A stretch of 55,567 bases of DNA from Welwitschia mirabilis (taxonomy: Eukaryota; Gnetophyta; Gnetopsida; Welwitschiales): NCBI GenBank assembly GCA_051453625.1, contig JBOZIK010000001.1, forward strand, positions 291,191,585 through 291,247,151, written 5' to 3'. Position numbers and translations under genes: made by a program. Each line of letters opens with the position of its first letter. The stretch's first letter is position 1. Under the pieces are notes generated by a model. That model was not told where the DNA came from, searched no databases, and was given only the letters and a program-made list of their open reading frames with translations. Below, one piece after another: positions 34,848 through 45,140 of the stretch.

Positions 34848-35351
34848 TGGTCCTTTTTTGGTATATTCTTGTTTTCTTTTTGTTATTTTTCTCTTTTCTC
34901 ACTCTTGGATTGGTGTTGATCATGGTTAAAACTTGTGAAATGTTTTTTTTATTTCTTTTTTCCATTTATTTTTCTTTTTCTTTCATTTTATCTTTTTCCT
35001 CATAAGGTTGTCTAGAAGAGTTAATTAAATTTTCTTATATTAAACAAANNNNNNNNNNNNNNNNNNNNNNNNNNNNNNNNNNNNNNNNNNNNNNNNNNNN
35101 NNNNNNNNNNNNNNNNNNNNNNNNNNNNNNNNNNNNNNNNNNNNNNNNTTGGTTCTTTTGTGGTATATTCGTGTTTTCTTTTTGTTATTTGTCTCTTTTC
35201 TCACTATTGGATTGGTGTTGATCATGGTTAACACTTGAGATATGTTTTTTTTCGTTTCTTTTTTCCATTTATTTTTCTTTTTCTTTTATTTTCTCTTTTT
35301 CCTCGTAAAGGTTATCTAGAAGAGTTTATTAAATTTTATTATATTAAACAA
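34848..35351. repeat. Direct duplication flanking a 100-N gap in the inner element leader
   Basis: 34848-35048 (ending TATTAAACAAA) is repeated at 35149-35351 with a few substitutions and small indels; the second copy continues. Confidence 0.75.
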
Positions 35352-35400
35352 AGAATAACTATAAAATAAAAATTAAAATAAAAATACTCTCTTCTCTTCA

Positions 35401-35435
<35 letters not shown>

Positions 35436-35476
35436 GTGCATCTCTCCCACCCTAGCCTCCCCCTTTCTTTCAACCA

Positions 35477-35511
35477 CCCCACCTCCCCCCCCGTCCCCGC
35501 CCCCAACCCCC
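35477..35511. other. C-run block, potential G-quadruplex on the minus strand
   Basis: Five C-runs of four or more occur within 35 bases (ACCTCCCCCCCCGTCCCCGC and following). The complementary strand has at least four G-runs separated by short loops. This is the only strongly GC-rich patch in the window. Confidence 0.6.
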
Positions 35512-35990
35512 ACATCTTTTTATCTTTTCTTTTATTTTCTATCTCAGATAACTTCTTTAGTAGATACTTAAATATTTTTTTAAAGAATAACATTATTAGA
35601 AGAAGTGTGAGGAAGTGCTTTAATACATGCATTTTTTCTATTCCTATATTTTTATTTCTTGCATCACATTGCATAGTAGTTTTATCATTTTTGCATTAGC
35701 TCTTTTAGAAATTAAATTCTATTCTGGACCTATCAGTTAGCAATAATGATCTACCTTCCTAAACTATCAATCATCTTAAAAGTTATGTAAAAATTGTTTA
35801 GTGAACCTATTTTGTATTAAACAATTGATGTTGTTGTCATATGTCATTGGTACCATTAATCTTCTAAATCTAAATTTCTTTACTTTTTAAAAGTAAAACT
35901 TATGTAATCTTCTGATACCTTTTACCAATAGTGTACATCTAGAAATGTGATTTTTACTAACTATTTTCTTTTTATTACATGAGATGGTAA

Positions 35991-37700
35991 TGAACATTTG
36001 ATGGTAGATTACACTAAAGCCCTAAAAATTATGAAGTAGCTCATGAGTTAGGTTATGAAAGTAATCCTAGAGGTTATTCTTGTGAGAGATCTTAATGGAA
36101 AAAAACAATCCATTAGCTTTTCAATATCATAACCTTAGAAGTAATTTAAATCTCAACCAAGCTAGACATGCCTTGAATGAATAACCACATTATCTAGGTA
36201 CATCTTTATGCATTATTCAACATTCCAATGTAGATATAGTTGAATTTAAGCTAGTAATTATTCAACTACTTTTACATTTTCATGGCTTAGCTTTTAAAGA
36301 TTCCTACCTTCACCTTAAAGAATTTGAATGTGTGCTCTCAATAATTCCTCAAGGATAGAACATAGCCTATGCAATTAGGTTAACTCTATTTGCTTTTTTC
36401 TCAAACTCAGATCTTGGCTATACATCTTGAAACCTATTTTCATCATAACTTGAATGGAACTTAGCTAAGATTTTATTAGAAAATTCTTATCTAGTTATAA
36501 AACCAATTCCATTAGATATGAAATAATGAATTTCTAATAAAAATACATTAAAATATTTTTTCCACATTAGAAAACTTCAAGAATTTACTTCTTAAGTATT
36601 CGCAACATGAATTTGATCAAGGTAGAGATATAGGCTTATTTTATGAAGGGCTTCCATCCAACCATAGGTAACTTATGAAGATGATTCGTAGAGGAATTTT
36701 TTAGACTTAGAAATTGATGAATATTGAAATTTTCTTGAAACTATAGCTAGAATTTCAAATAATTAAGAGAAGTCCAATGATCCCACACAATCCCGATAAC
36801 TTGTTAAACCTACTAACATCTTTAAAATCATAGACAATACTAAAGACAATCAAAATTTGGAGGAACTTTAAAGGAAGATTAAGTCTCTTAGTGTAATACC
36901 TAAACCTATGATTACACCACCTCATTTCAACATTTATCTTGTAAACACACATGAAACTTCTAAATGGCCATCCATCCCTATGCTTCAAAATGTAGTAAAA
37001 AAATAAGTAAATTATGTAGAATAATAATGGCAAATATAGTGAGTAAATAATCCATACTCTAAAGCCTACAATCCTAGATGGAGTAACCACCTAATTTCTC
37101 ATGAAAGAAACACAATCCTAATTAAGAATCAACTAGATAACCTAATCAATCAATCCTTTCTTCAATTTCCAACTCCTTATAAAACATACTTCATAAGTCC
37201 ATTGAAGCACAACATTACATCAATACTACATAATAACAATTCAACTAACGCGCCTCTTCTACATTGTAAATCTTATAATAGGGTATGCATCGATTAAGTC
37301 AAATTACTACAAATATCCTTACATCACTCAATGAACATGACAAGGGTAAACTTTCTCCAATACATGATTTTAACCATGGAGTTATAAGTTGATGGAAGAA
37401 TCACAAATCAAGGAAACTAAGGTTATCCATTTAAAAAGTGATAAGGAAATCAACAAGGAAGTAGAAGAGAAATAACCTTAATAATAAGTTCAACAAAGAG
37501 AATCTTAAAGTGAAAAAGTAGTAGAAAATAAGCATCAGGAAAAAGAAGATATTCCAACTTACAAAGAATCCTTACCTTTTTTTCAACAAATTAGGAGAAA
37601 CCAATAAGCTAAGAAGCAATAAGAACTACTGAAAATTTTCAAGGAAGTAAAGATTAACATTCCTTTATTAGAAGATATTAAAAAGTACCCTCATATGCAA
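35991..37700 (+). pseudogene. gag of the inner Athila-type element (pseudogene)
   Basis: The order follows Athila/Tat gag: FHGLAFKDSYLHLKEFECVL (36279-36338; family 'FxGLexEDPylHLreFeevC'), PLDMK/KNTLKYFFHIRKLQEFTS (family 'ESFxxxWERFKdLL', about 36540-36600), a frame-shifted 'GLFYEGLPSNHRQLM'-type stretch at 36632-36678, FLDLEIDEYWNFLETIARIS (about 36698-36757; family 'FLxknPdEAweflexiAexs'), then NNPYSKAYNPRWSNHLI (37047-37098; family 'NPYSnTYNPGWRNHPNfsW'), and finally the pre-protease linker KFSRK*RLTFLY*KILKS (about 37634-37690). An antisense 111-codon ORF at 36755-37090 is a shadow. Confidence 0.75.
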
Positions 37701-37789
37701 AATTCTTAAAATAATTATATACTATTAAGAGGATGATGAATGTGAACAGTAAAGCCTTCATTAACCTCATTGTTTCTACAAGAAACTTG

Positions 37790-38140
37790 GTTGACCTAAT
37801 CTTAAAGATATTCAACTTTAATTACAACTAGTTAATAAATCTTTGGAAACACCCTTAAGCATAGTAGAGGATATTAGTATTCAAATATAAAATTGTTATT
37901 TTTTTATGGGTTTTATAGTTTTGGAGATGAAATAAACTAGAAATCATTCCATTCTAATAATCTTAAATAGATCTTCTTTTGCTATTTTTAATGCTCTTAT
38001 TAATTAGAGGAATTGTCTTATGAATATTTAATTTGACAACATGATCACCAAATTGAATATCTTCACTACCATGAAGTAACTTGAGGATTTGCAAAGATTT
38101 GAGTTTATTGAAATCTTAATAATGATCTTGAGATACCTTC
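37790..38140 (+). pseudogene. Protease C-terminal half of the inner element
   Basis: LVNKSLETPLSIVEDISIQI (about 37826-37885; family 'LADRSxkyPxGilEDVLVqV'), FMGFIVLEM (family 'FPaDFyVLDM', about 37904-37930) and LNRSSFAIFNALINQRN-like text (family 'LGRPFLkTArtkId', about 37964-38012), then KLNIFTTMK (family 'FNIFEAMKyP'). The active-site 'DLGAS' block upstream is missing, either deleted or too degraded. Confidence 0.65.
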
Positions 38141-38620
38141 TTCTAGAAAAAAGGTTTTCACTTTTCCTCCATATTCTCATGATTATGATTTACATGTTGA
38201 CCTTAGAAATGATCCTTATATTGGTTCAAAATTTTCTTTGAGGATTTAAGATATATCTTTGATAATAACGTTGCTCATTCTTTTACTATTACTTCATCTA
38301 TATCTTCATCCAAGAAATATGTATTATAAGAGTTATTGAACAATAATAGAAAAGAAATAGGATGGTCTTATTATGACCTAGAATGTTTGAAACTTAATGA
38401 GTATTCTTTCCATATCCTCTTTGAGTATTTAAACTCTTGTATGAAGACTTACCATGAAAAAATTATTAGTTCATATTTTTCACTTGATAATTCATCCTAT
38501 TCCTTTGATTTTAAGAGTCATAAAACTTTAGAGTTTTCCTCTTCATCCATGATTGAACATCCTTTTTATGTACTTAATTTAGTTGTATTAAATAATTTTG
38601 GATTGTAATTACCTCTTGCT
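38141..38620 (+). pseudogene. Start of pol of the inner element, truncated before RT
   Basis: The open stretch 38336-38608 begins MNNNRKEIGWSYYDLECLKL, matching the linker upstream of Athila RT ('LrehkkAIGWtiaDIkGIsP..C.H.I'). The equivalent IGW is also recognisable in the outer element at about 31760. After about 38440 the match ends, and no RT, RNase H or integrase motif is found before the 3' LTR. The remaining residues of the ORF (..YSFDFKSHKTLEFSSSSM..) are unidentified. Confidence 0.55.
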
Positions 38621-40120
38621 AATCTAGCCTTAGAATGTTTGGATCAATCCATGTAAAGCTCAAATATGTTCAAGGATGCTTCCTTAATAGAAAACCCTAT
38701 ATATAATCATTCATCCCATTCATACTTTTACCATTTTCATTCATCCATACCACCTTCATATAATCCTATATCATCCACATTTCATCCATCCCTTTCATCC
38801 TCTTATTATTTTTTAAGACTAAATGATCCCAGTGAATAGTCTTTTCTCAATTCACTAATAAAGAGACTTTAACTTTTCAAAGTTTAGTTGCAATTTTGTG
38901 AGTTTTTGCTTTTTCATAAACTAGTTCTCTGTGTTTTTCATATCTTTATTAAGGTGGTTTTTATTCTTTTATGATGTTTATTTATTTCAAAAAATTTATA
39001 AAGATAAGACCACTTCTAATTAGGCTAATGAGCTAATGCTCCTTTTCATGTGCTATAAACATATTTCAAATAAAACGAGGGAAAGAGAAAGAGAAAAGGG
39101 GGGTGGGGAAGGATAGAAAGAGAGAGAAAGAGAGAAAAAAAAGAGATAAATTAAGAAAAATCTTAAAGCTCCTCATTAATGTATTTTTCTATGATTATTT
39201 CTATTTAGTTTAGTTACTTGCATTGGGGCTATAGATACCTGTTGACTATAGACACTCACTAGCAATGTAGCACCGAATCCTTCTAGCATAACATGTTAAA
39301 TATATTGGAATAAACTATCACAACAATAAATGTTTAATATTTTTAAGAAATGAAATAAAAGAAGGATTAGAGAAATATTTTATACGTTTATTTTGAAAAA
39401 TTAAACTTGAAATTATTTAGTAACTTGTGGACTTTTAAAGATTTACTTATTGATACTCTTCTTTGTTTTGGCAAGAGAGATACACTAAAACTATGTAAAT
39501 AAAAAAAAGATTATTAGCTCATATTTCATTATGTTATATTCACTCATAGAATGCATGGTATGATTTGTCATTTCATCACCCCATCTAATCCTTTTTATTT
39601 CATCTTAAAAATGTTAATTTTCACTCTTTATTTTAATTCATACTCATTTATTTTTCCTCTATAAGAAAGCATACAAAAAATACACTGTGTTTTCTATGAT
39701 TTGATCATTCTATCTAGGTCTAGATTTAAGGGAAATCCAATCTAAACCATTGATAATATTTGATCATTTAATAGTTCAAATTTCTTCTACTTCTTATAAA
39801 AACCCGAGTCTTACTACACCACTCACACTAGAATTTTGGAATTCTTACATTACTATCGATTGTGTCATCCACATTAGACTTACATATTCATGCTTTATTA
39901 ATGCCATTATCTACCCTCATTAGTGTCACTATTTCTTTGTCTTTATGTGCATCCAACTTTTAGTTCTAATTCTTTAAATTCATAGGCTATTGATGAGCCT
40001 ATTATTAATTTTAAAATCTGTCTATCTTCTTTCTAATCCATGCTCTATTTTTTAACTTTCTCTTTCCTCTTCCTCTCATGTTCATTTATTATTATTATTA
40101 TTATTTAGTTCTGTCATTTT
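38621..40120. other. Inner element spacer without identifiable gene
   Basis: No coding similarity is visible. It holds a CATCC-rich microsatellite-like stretch (38716-38800), a purine-rich tract (39077-39148, GAAAGAGAAAGAGAAAAGGG and following), and a TTA trinucleotide run (40088-40105). The purine tract is of opposite strand bias to the pyrimidine tracts at 34820-35530 of the same element. Confidence 0.6.
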
Positions 40121-41300
40121 AGGCCACAATAACTAGAAGATTAGGACAATTTCTAGAGGAAGGAGTTTTCTCATCCTTACTATCCTCTATGCATCTTTCT
40201 ACCTTGATAGGATTAAAGTAGGAAATTAGAATTCCTTGTTAAAGGAAGAAGGCATGTACGACTTTTATAAGGAAGTTTTGAAGTTTTACAAGAATGTCAT
40301 AATAATTGAAGATGACCCTTAGCTAATCTATTCTTCAATTCATCACACTTTTTTTTTTTTTATTTCCCTTAGTGATGTAGAAGCATTAGTAGGATCTAAA
40401 AATCATAATACCTTATGTTACATGCTCACTAAATCCCTTAGTTTTTGTTTTTCTACATTTAATGTAGAATATGAACCTAATAAGGAGGAAGCCTTACTTT
40501 GTAAATATCTATATAAGAATTAATTATCCCTTTGCAGATTTATCATTCATAATATTTTACCTATATCACATGTAACTGATGCATGTAATAGTCATATTGA
40601 CATNNNNNNNNNNNNNNNNNNNNNNNNNNNNNNNNNNNNNNNNNNNNNNNNNNNNNNNNNNNNNNNNNNNNNNNNNNNNNNNNNNNNNNNNNNNNNNNNN
40701 NNNATTTTTATATTTATCATCTTTAATATTTTACCTATATCACATGTAACTGATGCATGTAATAGTCATATTGACATGATTAGAGTAATCCAAGATAATA
40801 AGCCCTTTAATATCCTCAAATTTCTTTTTACCACTATAGTAAATAATAGGGGCCATAAGAGTGATGTTTTCCTCCCATGCTTAATATCAAATTTGATCTA
40901 TAATGCTTTAGCCATCACTTTAAATTTTGAGGGTTGGAATAGAACCTTTATAAATACTCACTTATAAAAATACTACCCAACTTAATAAGTATAGAAATAA
41001 AGATTGAATTCCAAGGAGTATTCATGAAATTAAAGAAGAATAGATGCCTTAACAAAGAACTTCTTCTCCTTCTCAAGGCCCTTCTTCCCCTTATTCTTTA
41101 CCCATCACAAGAAGAAAGTGTAAGCAACCCATTGGTGAATCTTCTCATTCTCTTTATTTTCCATCTTCTTCTTCTCCTCATTCTATTATTGATCATAATT
41201 CCTTCATCACTTCTAGTGAAAAATAACTTCGATTAGCAAGATTTAGTAGAAAAATGAAGAAAACTTCCAAGAAGCAAAAACAAATCTAATGAAAGCAATA
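40121..41300 (+). pseudogene. Additional ORF of the inner element, 'putative plant transposon protein' type (pseudogene)
   Basis: Plus-strand pieces read MYDFYKEVLKFYKNV (40254-40298; family pattern 'vreFYaNl'), a section with 'VEALVGSKN' near 40378, then, after a duplicated contig end, IIHNILPIS (40541-40567) and 40776-40967 with MIRVIQDNKPFNILKFLFTT and SDVFLPCLISNLIYNALAIT. The latter matches the pattern 'd...ll.gkpinlp.li...m......LPyg.liT.i....gv' of the plant transposon-associated ORF found in Athila/Tat and related elements. ORF 41024-41236 follows with a Leu-rich frame that I cannot place. The role of this protein is unknown. Confidence 0.5.
40539..40777. repeat. Direct duplication flanking a 100-N gap in the inner element
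   Basis: The roughly 65 bp ending GTCATATTGACAT (40539-40603) recur at 40713-40777 and continue into unique sequence; differences are few. Confidence 0.75.
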
Positions 41301-42269
41301 GGAAATGAACTAGAAGCTAGAAAGGATGGCTTCTCATCAAATATCCATGAACTAATCTCTATAATCTATCTCTCTTTCTATCTCTTTAGATTCTTGATTT
41401 GCATCTCCTTTTTAGTTTTTCATAGCTATATTATAGATTTCATTTCATATCATTCTCCTTTTTTGTAATGAATTTTATCCCATAATGTAAAATTAATTCT
41501 AAATCTCTATTTCTATTAATTTGATTTTTATTCTCATTAGCACATAATTTCTAACATGTTAACTTAGTTTTAGTCTTTGTAAGTAAATGATCATANNNCA
41601 ATTCTTAATAAGGATGGTTCTACCACCTTTCCTAATTGACATTGCTCCCATAATTTACACAAACAAACCCTTCTTTAGTTGAGATAATATTCTTTCAATT
41701 ATTAGCTTTTTTTAGTAACTAGGTCTTTAATAAAATATTAAAGAAATTAATTGATAAATATTCATCATCCTTAAACCTAATTTCATCTTCTATCATTCAT
41801 CCTTTTCAATCATTTTCTAATCATTCAAGTAGTATCTATTTCAGATTCAGAGATTCAAATCATTGTAATTAAGAGTTATCATAATTAGGAGTCTTTCTTT
41901 TACATTAGTTTGCATTTATCATTCCCTAAATTTATCATGCATTGCATACTTTATTTGTAGCAACTTTCCTTTCTAACACACTCTAAATTACATTAGAACA
42001 TGCATTATTCACTTCTCATTATTTTTTATTTCACTTTTTCTTATCTTTTAAACTTTGAAAATAAAGTTTTGCTTTGGTTGGGTGGTAGAATTAATAGTTA
42101 AGCATCCATGTTTTATGCTCTATTCTTTTGCCTAAGTGTTATTTTCATTCTAAATTAGCCAAATGTTTTTCATTTTATTCTATCATTCCTTATTACACTT
42201 AATTAATTTTCTTTGCAATTTTTGCTATATCTTTGATAATATTTTTTGTTAAGAAACTACTAAGATGTT
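41301..42269. other. Inner element 3' untranslated region
   Basis: Non-coding AT-rich sequence between the additional ORF and the 3' LTR, with a 3-N run at 41596-41598. Nothing further is identified. Confidence 0.5.
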
Positions 42270-42279
42270 AGTTGGAAGG
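42270..42279 (+). other. Polypurine tract before the inner 3' LTR
   Basis: AGTTGGAAGG abuts the LTR start TATGATAACA. The outer element has the similar AGTTGAAAGG in the same position before its own 3' LTR (47961-47970), supporting a common lineage. Confidence 0.55.
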
Positions 42280-43779
42280 TATGATAACATGTAAAAATTA
42301 ACATTTACATTAAGATTTATAGGCCATGTTAGCATGATTAATTCATCATTACAATATTTTTATGCATATTTTATACTTAAGACTATTCCAATATAGTTTT
42401 ACTAATAATTTTTCTTAAAACTATCATTTTGAAAAATACTAGCATCATTTGAAGCATGATGGCNNNNNNTGGAGTGTGCTGACTAACTTAGGAGGGGAAG
42501 TCAATTCGAGGAGTAGTGACACCAGTTACTATGTGTAGAATGAATCAATACATATTTTCTTGAGCCTTAAAGTTACCAGAAATCCATCTAGAGCACTTCT
42601 CAAGTTATTTGATAAATGAAAAATATTTTCTAATAGAAACTCCTTAATTTGCATCATGAGTATAGAACAACCCCATTTCACATTGGACATTCTAAAGGAT
42701 AATCCCATTACGCCTACAAACCTTAATTTATAACCCTAATTTGACGTATAAATAGTCTAATTTAGTTTAATTAAAGGATTATTAATTACCATGTACATCA
42801 TATAAAGAGATTATTAGAGCTTCAGTCATGAGTTCTTTTTAATCTTTCCATTAGGGATGGGCTAGCTTTTAAGCTCGCATGATGTTTCTTGAATTATCAT
42901 GAGTTATTTTCATGGAGTATAAAATTTTAGTCATTTAATAATTAAGTATGTATGCTATTTTTTAGTTCATTGATTTGATATCAAGTGCTAATTACTTCAT
43001 ACTTATTATACTTAAAATTGGCTAAGGCACGTTTAGTACTTTAAGATTTCATATGTGATCCTTATTTGCACTTTAATTTCCTAATATAAATCTTTATTCA
43101 TGGATCTTATGAGAATCCTACTTTTCATGCTTATAATAGTCTTATTGTTAAAGATAAAGTGGCTTAGAGGCATCACCCTTATGTCTATTATTTATGAGAT
43201 TATGCCACCATACTTGAGCTAAGATACTAGAGTAAAGCTACATGAATTTAATTAAAGAATTTTGCTATATTTAAAGTTATTATGCTAACTTTAAAACTAT
43301 GTTTCATTCCTAAATATCTTAAACATTTTTAGTTACTTATAATCATTTTCATTATGCTTGTTTTATTGATAGTTCTTCACATCTATTCCCATGGAAGAAT
43401 AACACTAGGACTATAATACAAATTAAAGCTCTAGTTTTATTAGAAAAGTTCAGTCTAATTATACAAGATTTGTATTCATAGGGTAATTATGCCTATTTTC
43501 ATATATTAACNNNNNNNNNNNNNNNNNNNNNNNNNNNNNNNNNNNNNNNNNNNNNNNNNNNNNNNNNNNNNNNNNNNNNNNNNNNNNNNNNNNNNNNNNN
43601 NNNNNNNNNNTTATGCTTGTTTTATTGATAGTTCTTCACATCTATTCCCGTGGAAGAATAACACTAGGACTATAATACAAATTAAAGCCCTAGTTTTATT
43701 AGAAAAGTTAAGTCTAATTATACAAGATTTGTATTCCTAGGGTAATTATGCCTATTTTCATACATTAACAATAGATATG
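42280..43779 (+). mobile_element. 3' LTR of the inner Athila-type element
   Basis: Partner of 33333-34573. It starts TATGATAACATGTAAAAATT (the canonical TG altered to TA), has a TATAAATAG box at 42747-42755, a 6-N run (42464-42469) and a 100-N gap (43511-43610) with a duplicated contig end, which accounts for the extra length over the 5' LTR. It ends around AATAGATA, after which the outer element's integrase resumes. I could not establish a convincing target-site duplication. Confidence 0.75.
43352..43770. repeat. Direct duplication flanking a 100-N gap in the inner 3' LTR
   Basis: About 159 bp (43352-43510) recurs at 43611-43770 with about five substitutions. The 5' LTR carries this block once, so the duplication arose after integration or during assembly. 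Confidence 0.8.
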
Positions 43780-44594
43780 ATCATAGCCACATATCACCAC
43801 AAACATGGTGATCATTTTATTTGAAAGAAAACTATATCTAATGTTTTAAATGATAGCTTCTTCTAGCCTACCTTTTTTAGAGGTGCTAATAGATTTTGTA
43901 AATCTTGTAATAGATGCTAATGAAGGGGGAGTATTAGTGGAAAGAAATGAATTCCTCTTGGTCCTATCATTTTTATGAATCTTTTGACATCTAGGATATA
44001 GATTTCATTAGACATTTTCCACCTTTTTTAATAATATATTCTTATTTATGTGCATTATGTTACTAAATGGGTAGAAGCCAAAGGTTGTAGAGATCTTAAT
44101 GCTAAGACTATTATTAAATTCTTAACAGATTAAGTAATTTCCCAGTTGGTCATCCTAAAGTTATCATTAGTGATTAAGGAACCTATTTTTACAATAAACT
44201 ATTAAGAAATCTTATGCTTAAATATGACATCACTCAAAAGGTAGCTTCTGAATCTCATACTTAAGCCAATGACCAAGTGAAAGTAACTAGTCATGAGATT
44301 ACAAGAAAATGGTAAGCACAAATAGAAAGCATTGGTCTTTAAAATTGTTTGATGCACTATGGACTTAATGTATAACTTATAAAACACCTGTCAGCATGAC
44401 CCCATACAAACTTATTTTTAGTAAACAATGTTTTCTTCTTTTTGAGATAGAACATTAATCTTTTGATGCTATTTATATACTTAATCTTGATTTTGAAAAG
44501 TATGCTAAAATTAGAATGAATTAATTAAATAAACTATATGAAAATAAATTAAATGCTTATGATAACTACTTTTTTACTAAAAACAGAATGAAAT
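43780..44594 (+). pseudogene. Integrase of the outer element, rest of zinc finger and catalytic core (pseudogene)
   Basis: After the inner LTR come HITTNMVIILF (end of the zinc-finger helix region), then VERNEFLLVL (family 'sKRNEMPlnpIl'), DIDFIRHFP (family 'GIDFMGPFP'; the first catalytic Asp is kept, about 44000-44008), YVTKWVEAKGC (44068-44100; family 'YVSKWVEAkA'), GHPKVIISD (44150-44176; the second Asp is kept), KYDITQKVASESHT (44221-44262; family 'kYgVtHkvaTaYHPQT'), and DQVKVTSHEI (family 'GQaEvsNREI'), where the third catalytic residue Glu has become Lys. Finally KTPVSMTPYKLIFSKQCFL (44383-44439; family 'KTPiGmSPyrLvfGKaChLP') and FDAIYILNLDFE. Confidence 0.85.
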
Positions 44595-44625
44595 NNNNNN
44601 NNNNNNNNNNNNNNNNNNNNNNNNN

Positions 44626-44853
44626 CTTTTAAGTGGGAAATAAAGTTTTACTTTTTAATTCTTACTTTTATTTATTTTCTAGAACATTAAATTCTAAATG
44701 GAAAGTTTCATTTATTTTTATTAATATTTTTTCTTTTGAAATAGTTGACATTCAAGATCCTAAAACTAGTTATATTTAAAAAGTAAACAAGCGTAAATTG
44801 AAATTATTTACTAAGAAAAATATAAATGAAGTTGAGATCTATTTTAATTCTTT
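44626..44853 (+). pseudogene. Integrase C-terminal domain of the outer element (pseudogene)
   Basis: GNKVLLFNSYF and SRTLNSKWKVSFIF (family 'GdkVLLfnSRLkLFPGKLrSrWsGPF') are followed by VDIQDPKTSYI and KRKLKLF (family 'VeieDpktgniFkVNGqRLKpf'). It lies after a 31-N gap and ends at a 100-N gap; a second copy of its end appears at 45031-45140. Confidence 0.75.
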
Positions 44854-45140
44854 NNNNNNNNNNNNNNNNNNNNNNNNNNNNNNNNNNNNNNNNNNNNNNN
44901 NNNNNNNNNNNNNNNNNNNNNNNNNNNNNNNNNNNNNNNNNNNNNNNNNNNNNAGGCATTTATCTGTTAGTTTATCTACAAAACAACTCAAAATACCCTA
45001 TCAAATACACTTAATTTGGTGTCGCAACAACATTCAAGATCCTAAAACTAGTTATATTTAAGAAGTAAACAAGCCTAAATTGAAATTATTTACTAAGAAA
45101 AATATAAATGAAGTTGAGATCTATTTTAATTCTTTTTTTA
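44740..45140. repeat. Direct duplication flanking a 100-N gap in the integrase C-terminus, with a 77-bp foreign piece
   Basis: About 110 bp ending ATTTTAATTCTTT (44744-44853) recurs at 45028-45137 with three or four substitutions. Unlike the other cases, the right copy is preceded by about 75 bp (44954-45028) that does not match the left flank. Confidence 0.7.

Larger units (their letters stand above)
34574..35990. other. Inner element leader: pyrimidine-rich region with duplicated contig end
   Basis: No coding signal. The stretch is unusually T- and C-rich on the plus strand (34820-35040, 35220-35530), including TC microsatellites (35398-35436) and a C-run block (35477-35511). Two 100-N gaps (34719-34818, 35049-35148) fall here, the second flanked by a direct repeat. 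ORFs at 35339-35699 on either strand are low-complexity artefacts. Confidence 0.6.

Noticed and set aside
35339-35699. 111- and 87-codon ORFs rich in Arg-Glu or Pro-Ser
   Set aside because: Low-complexity TC/GA tract read on both strands.
36755-37090. 111-codon minus-strand ORF
   Set aside because: Antisense shadow of the inner element's gag, which reads clearly on the plus strand.
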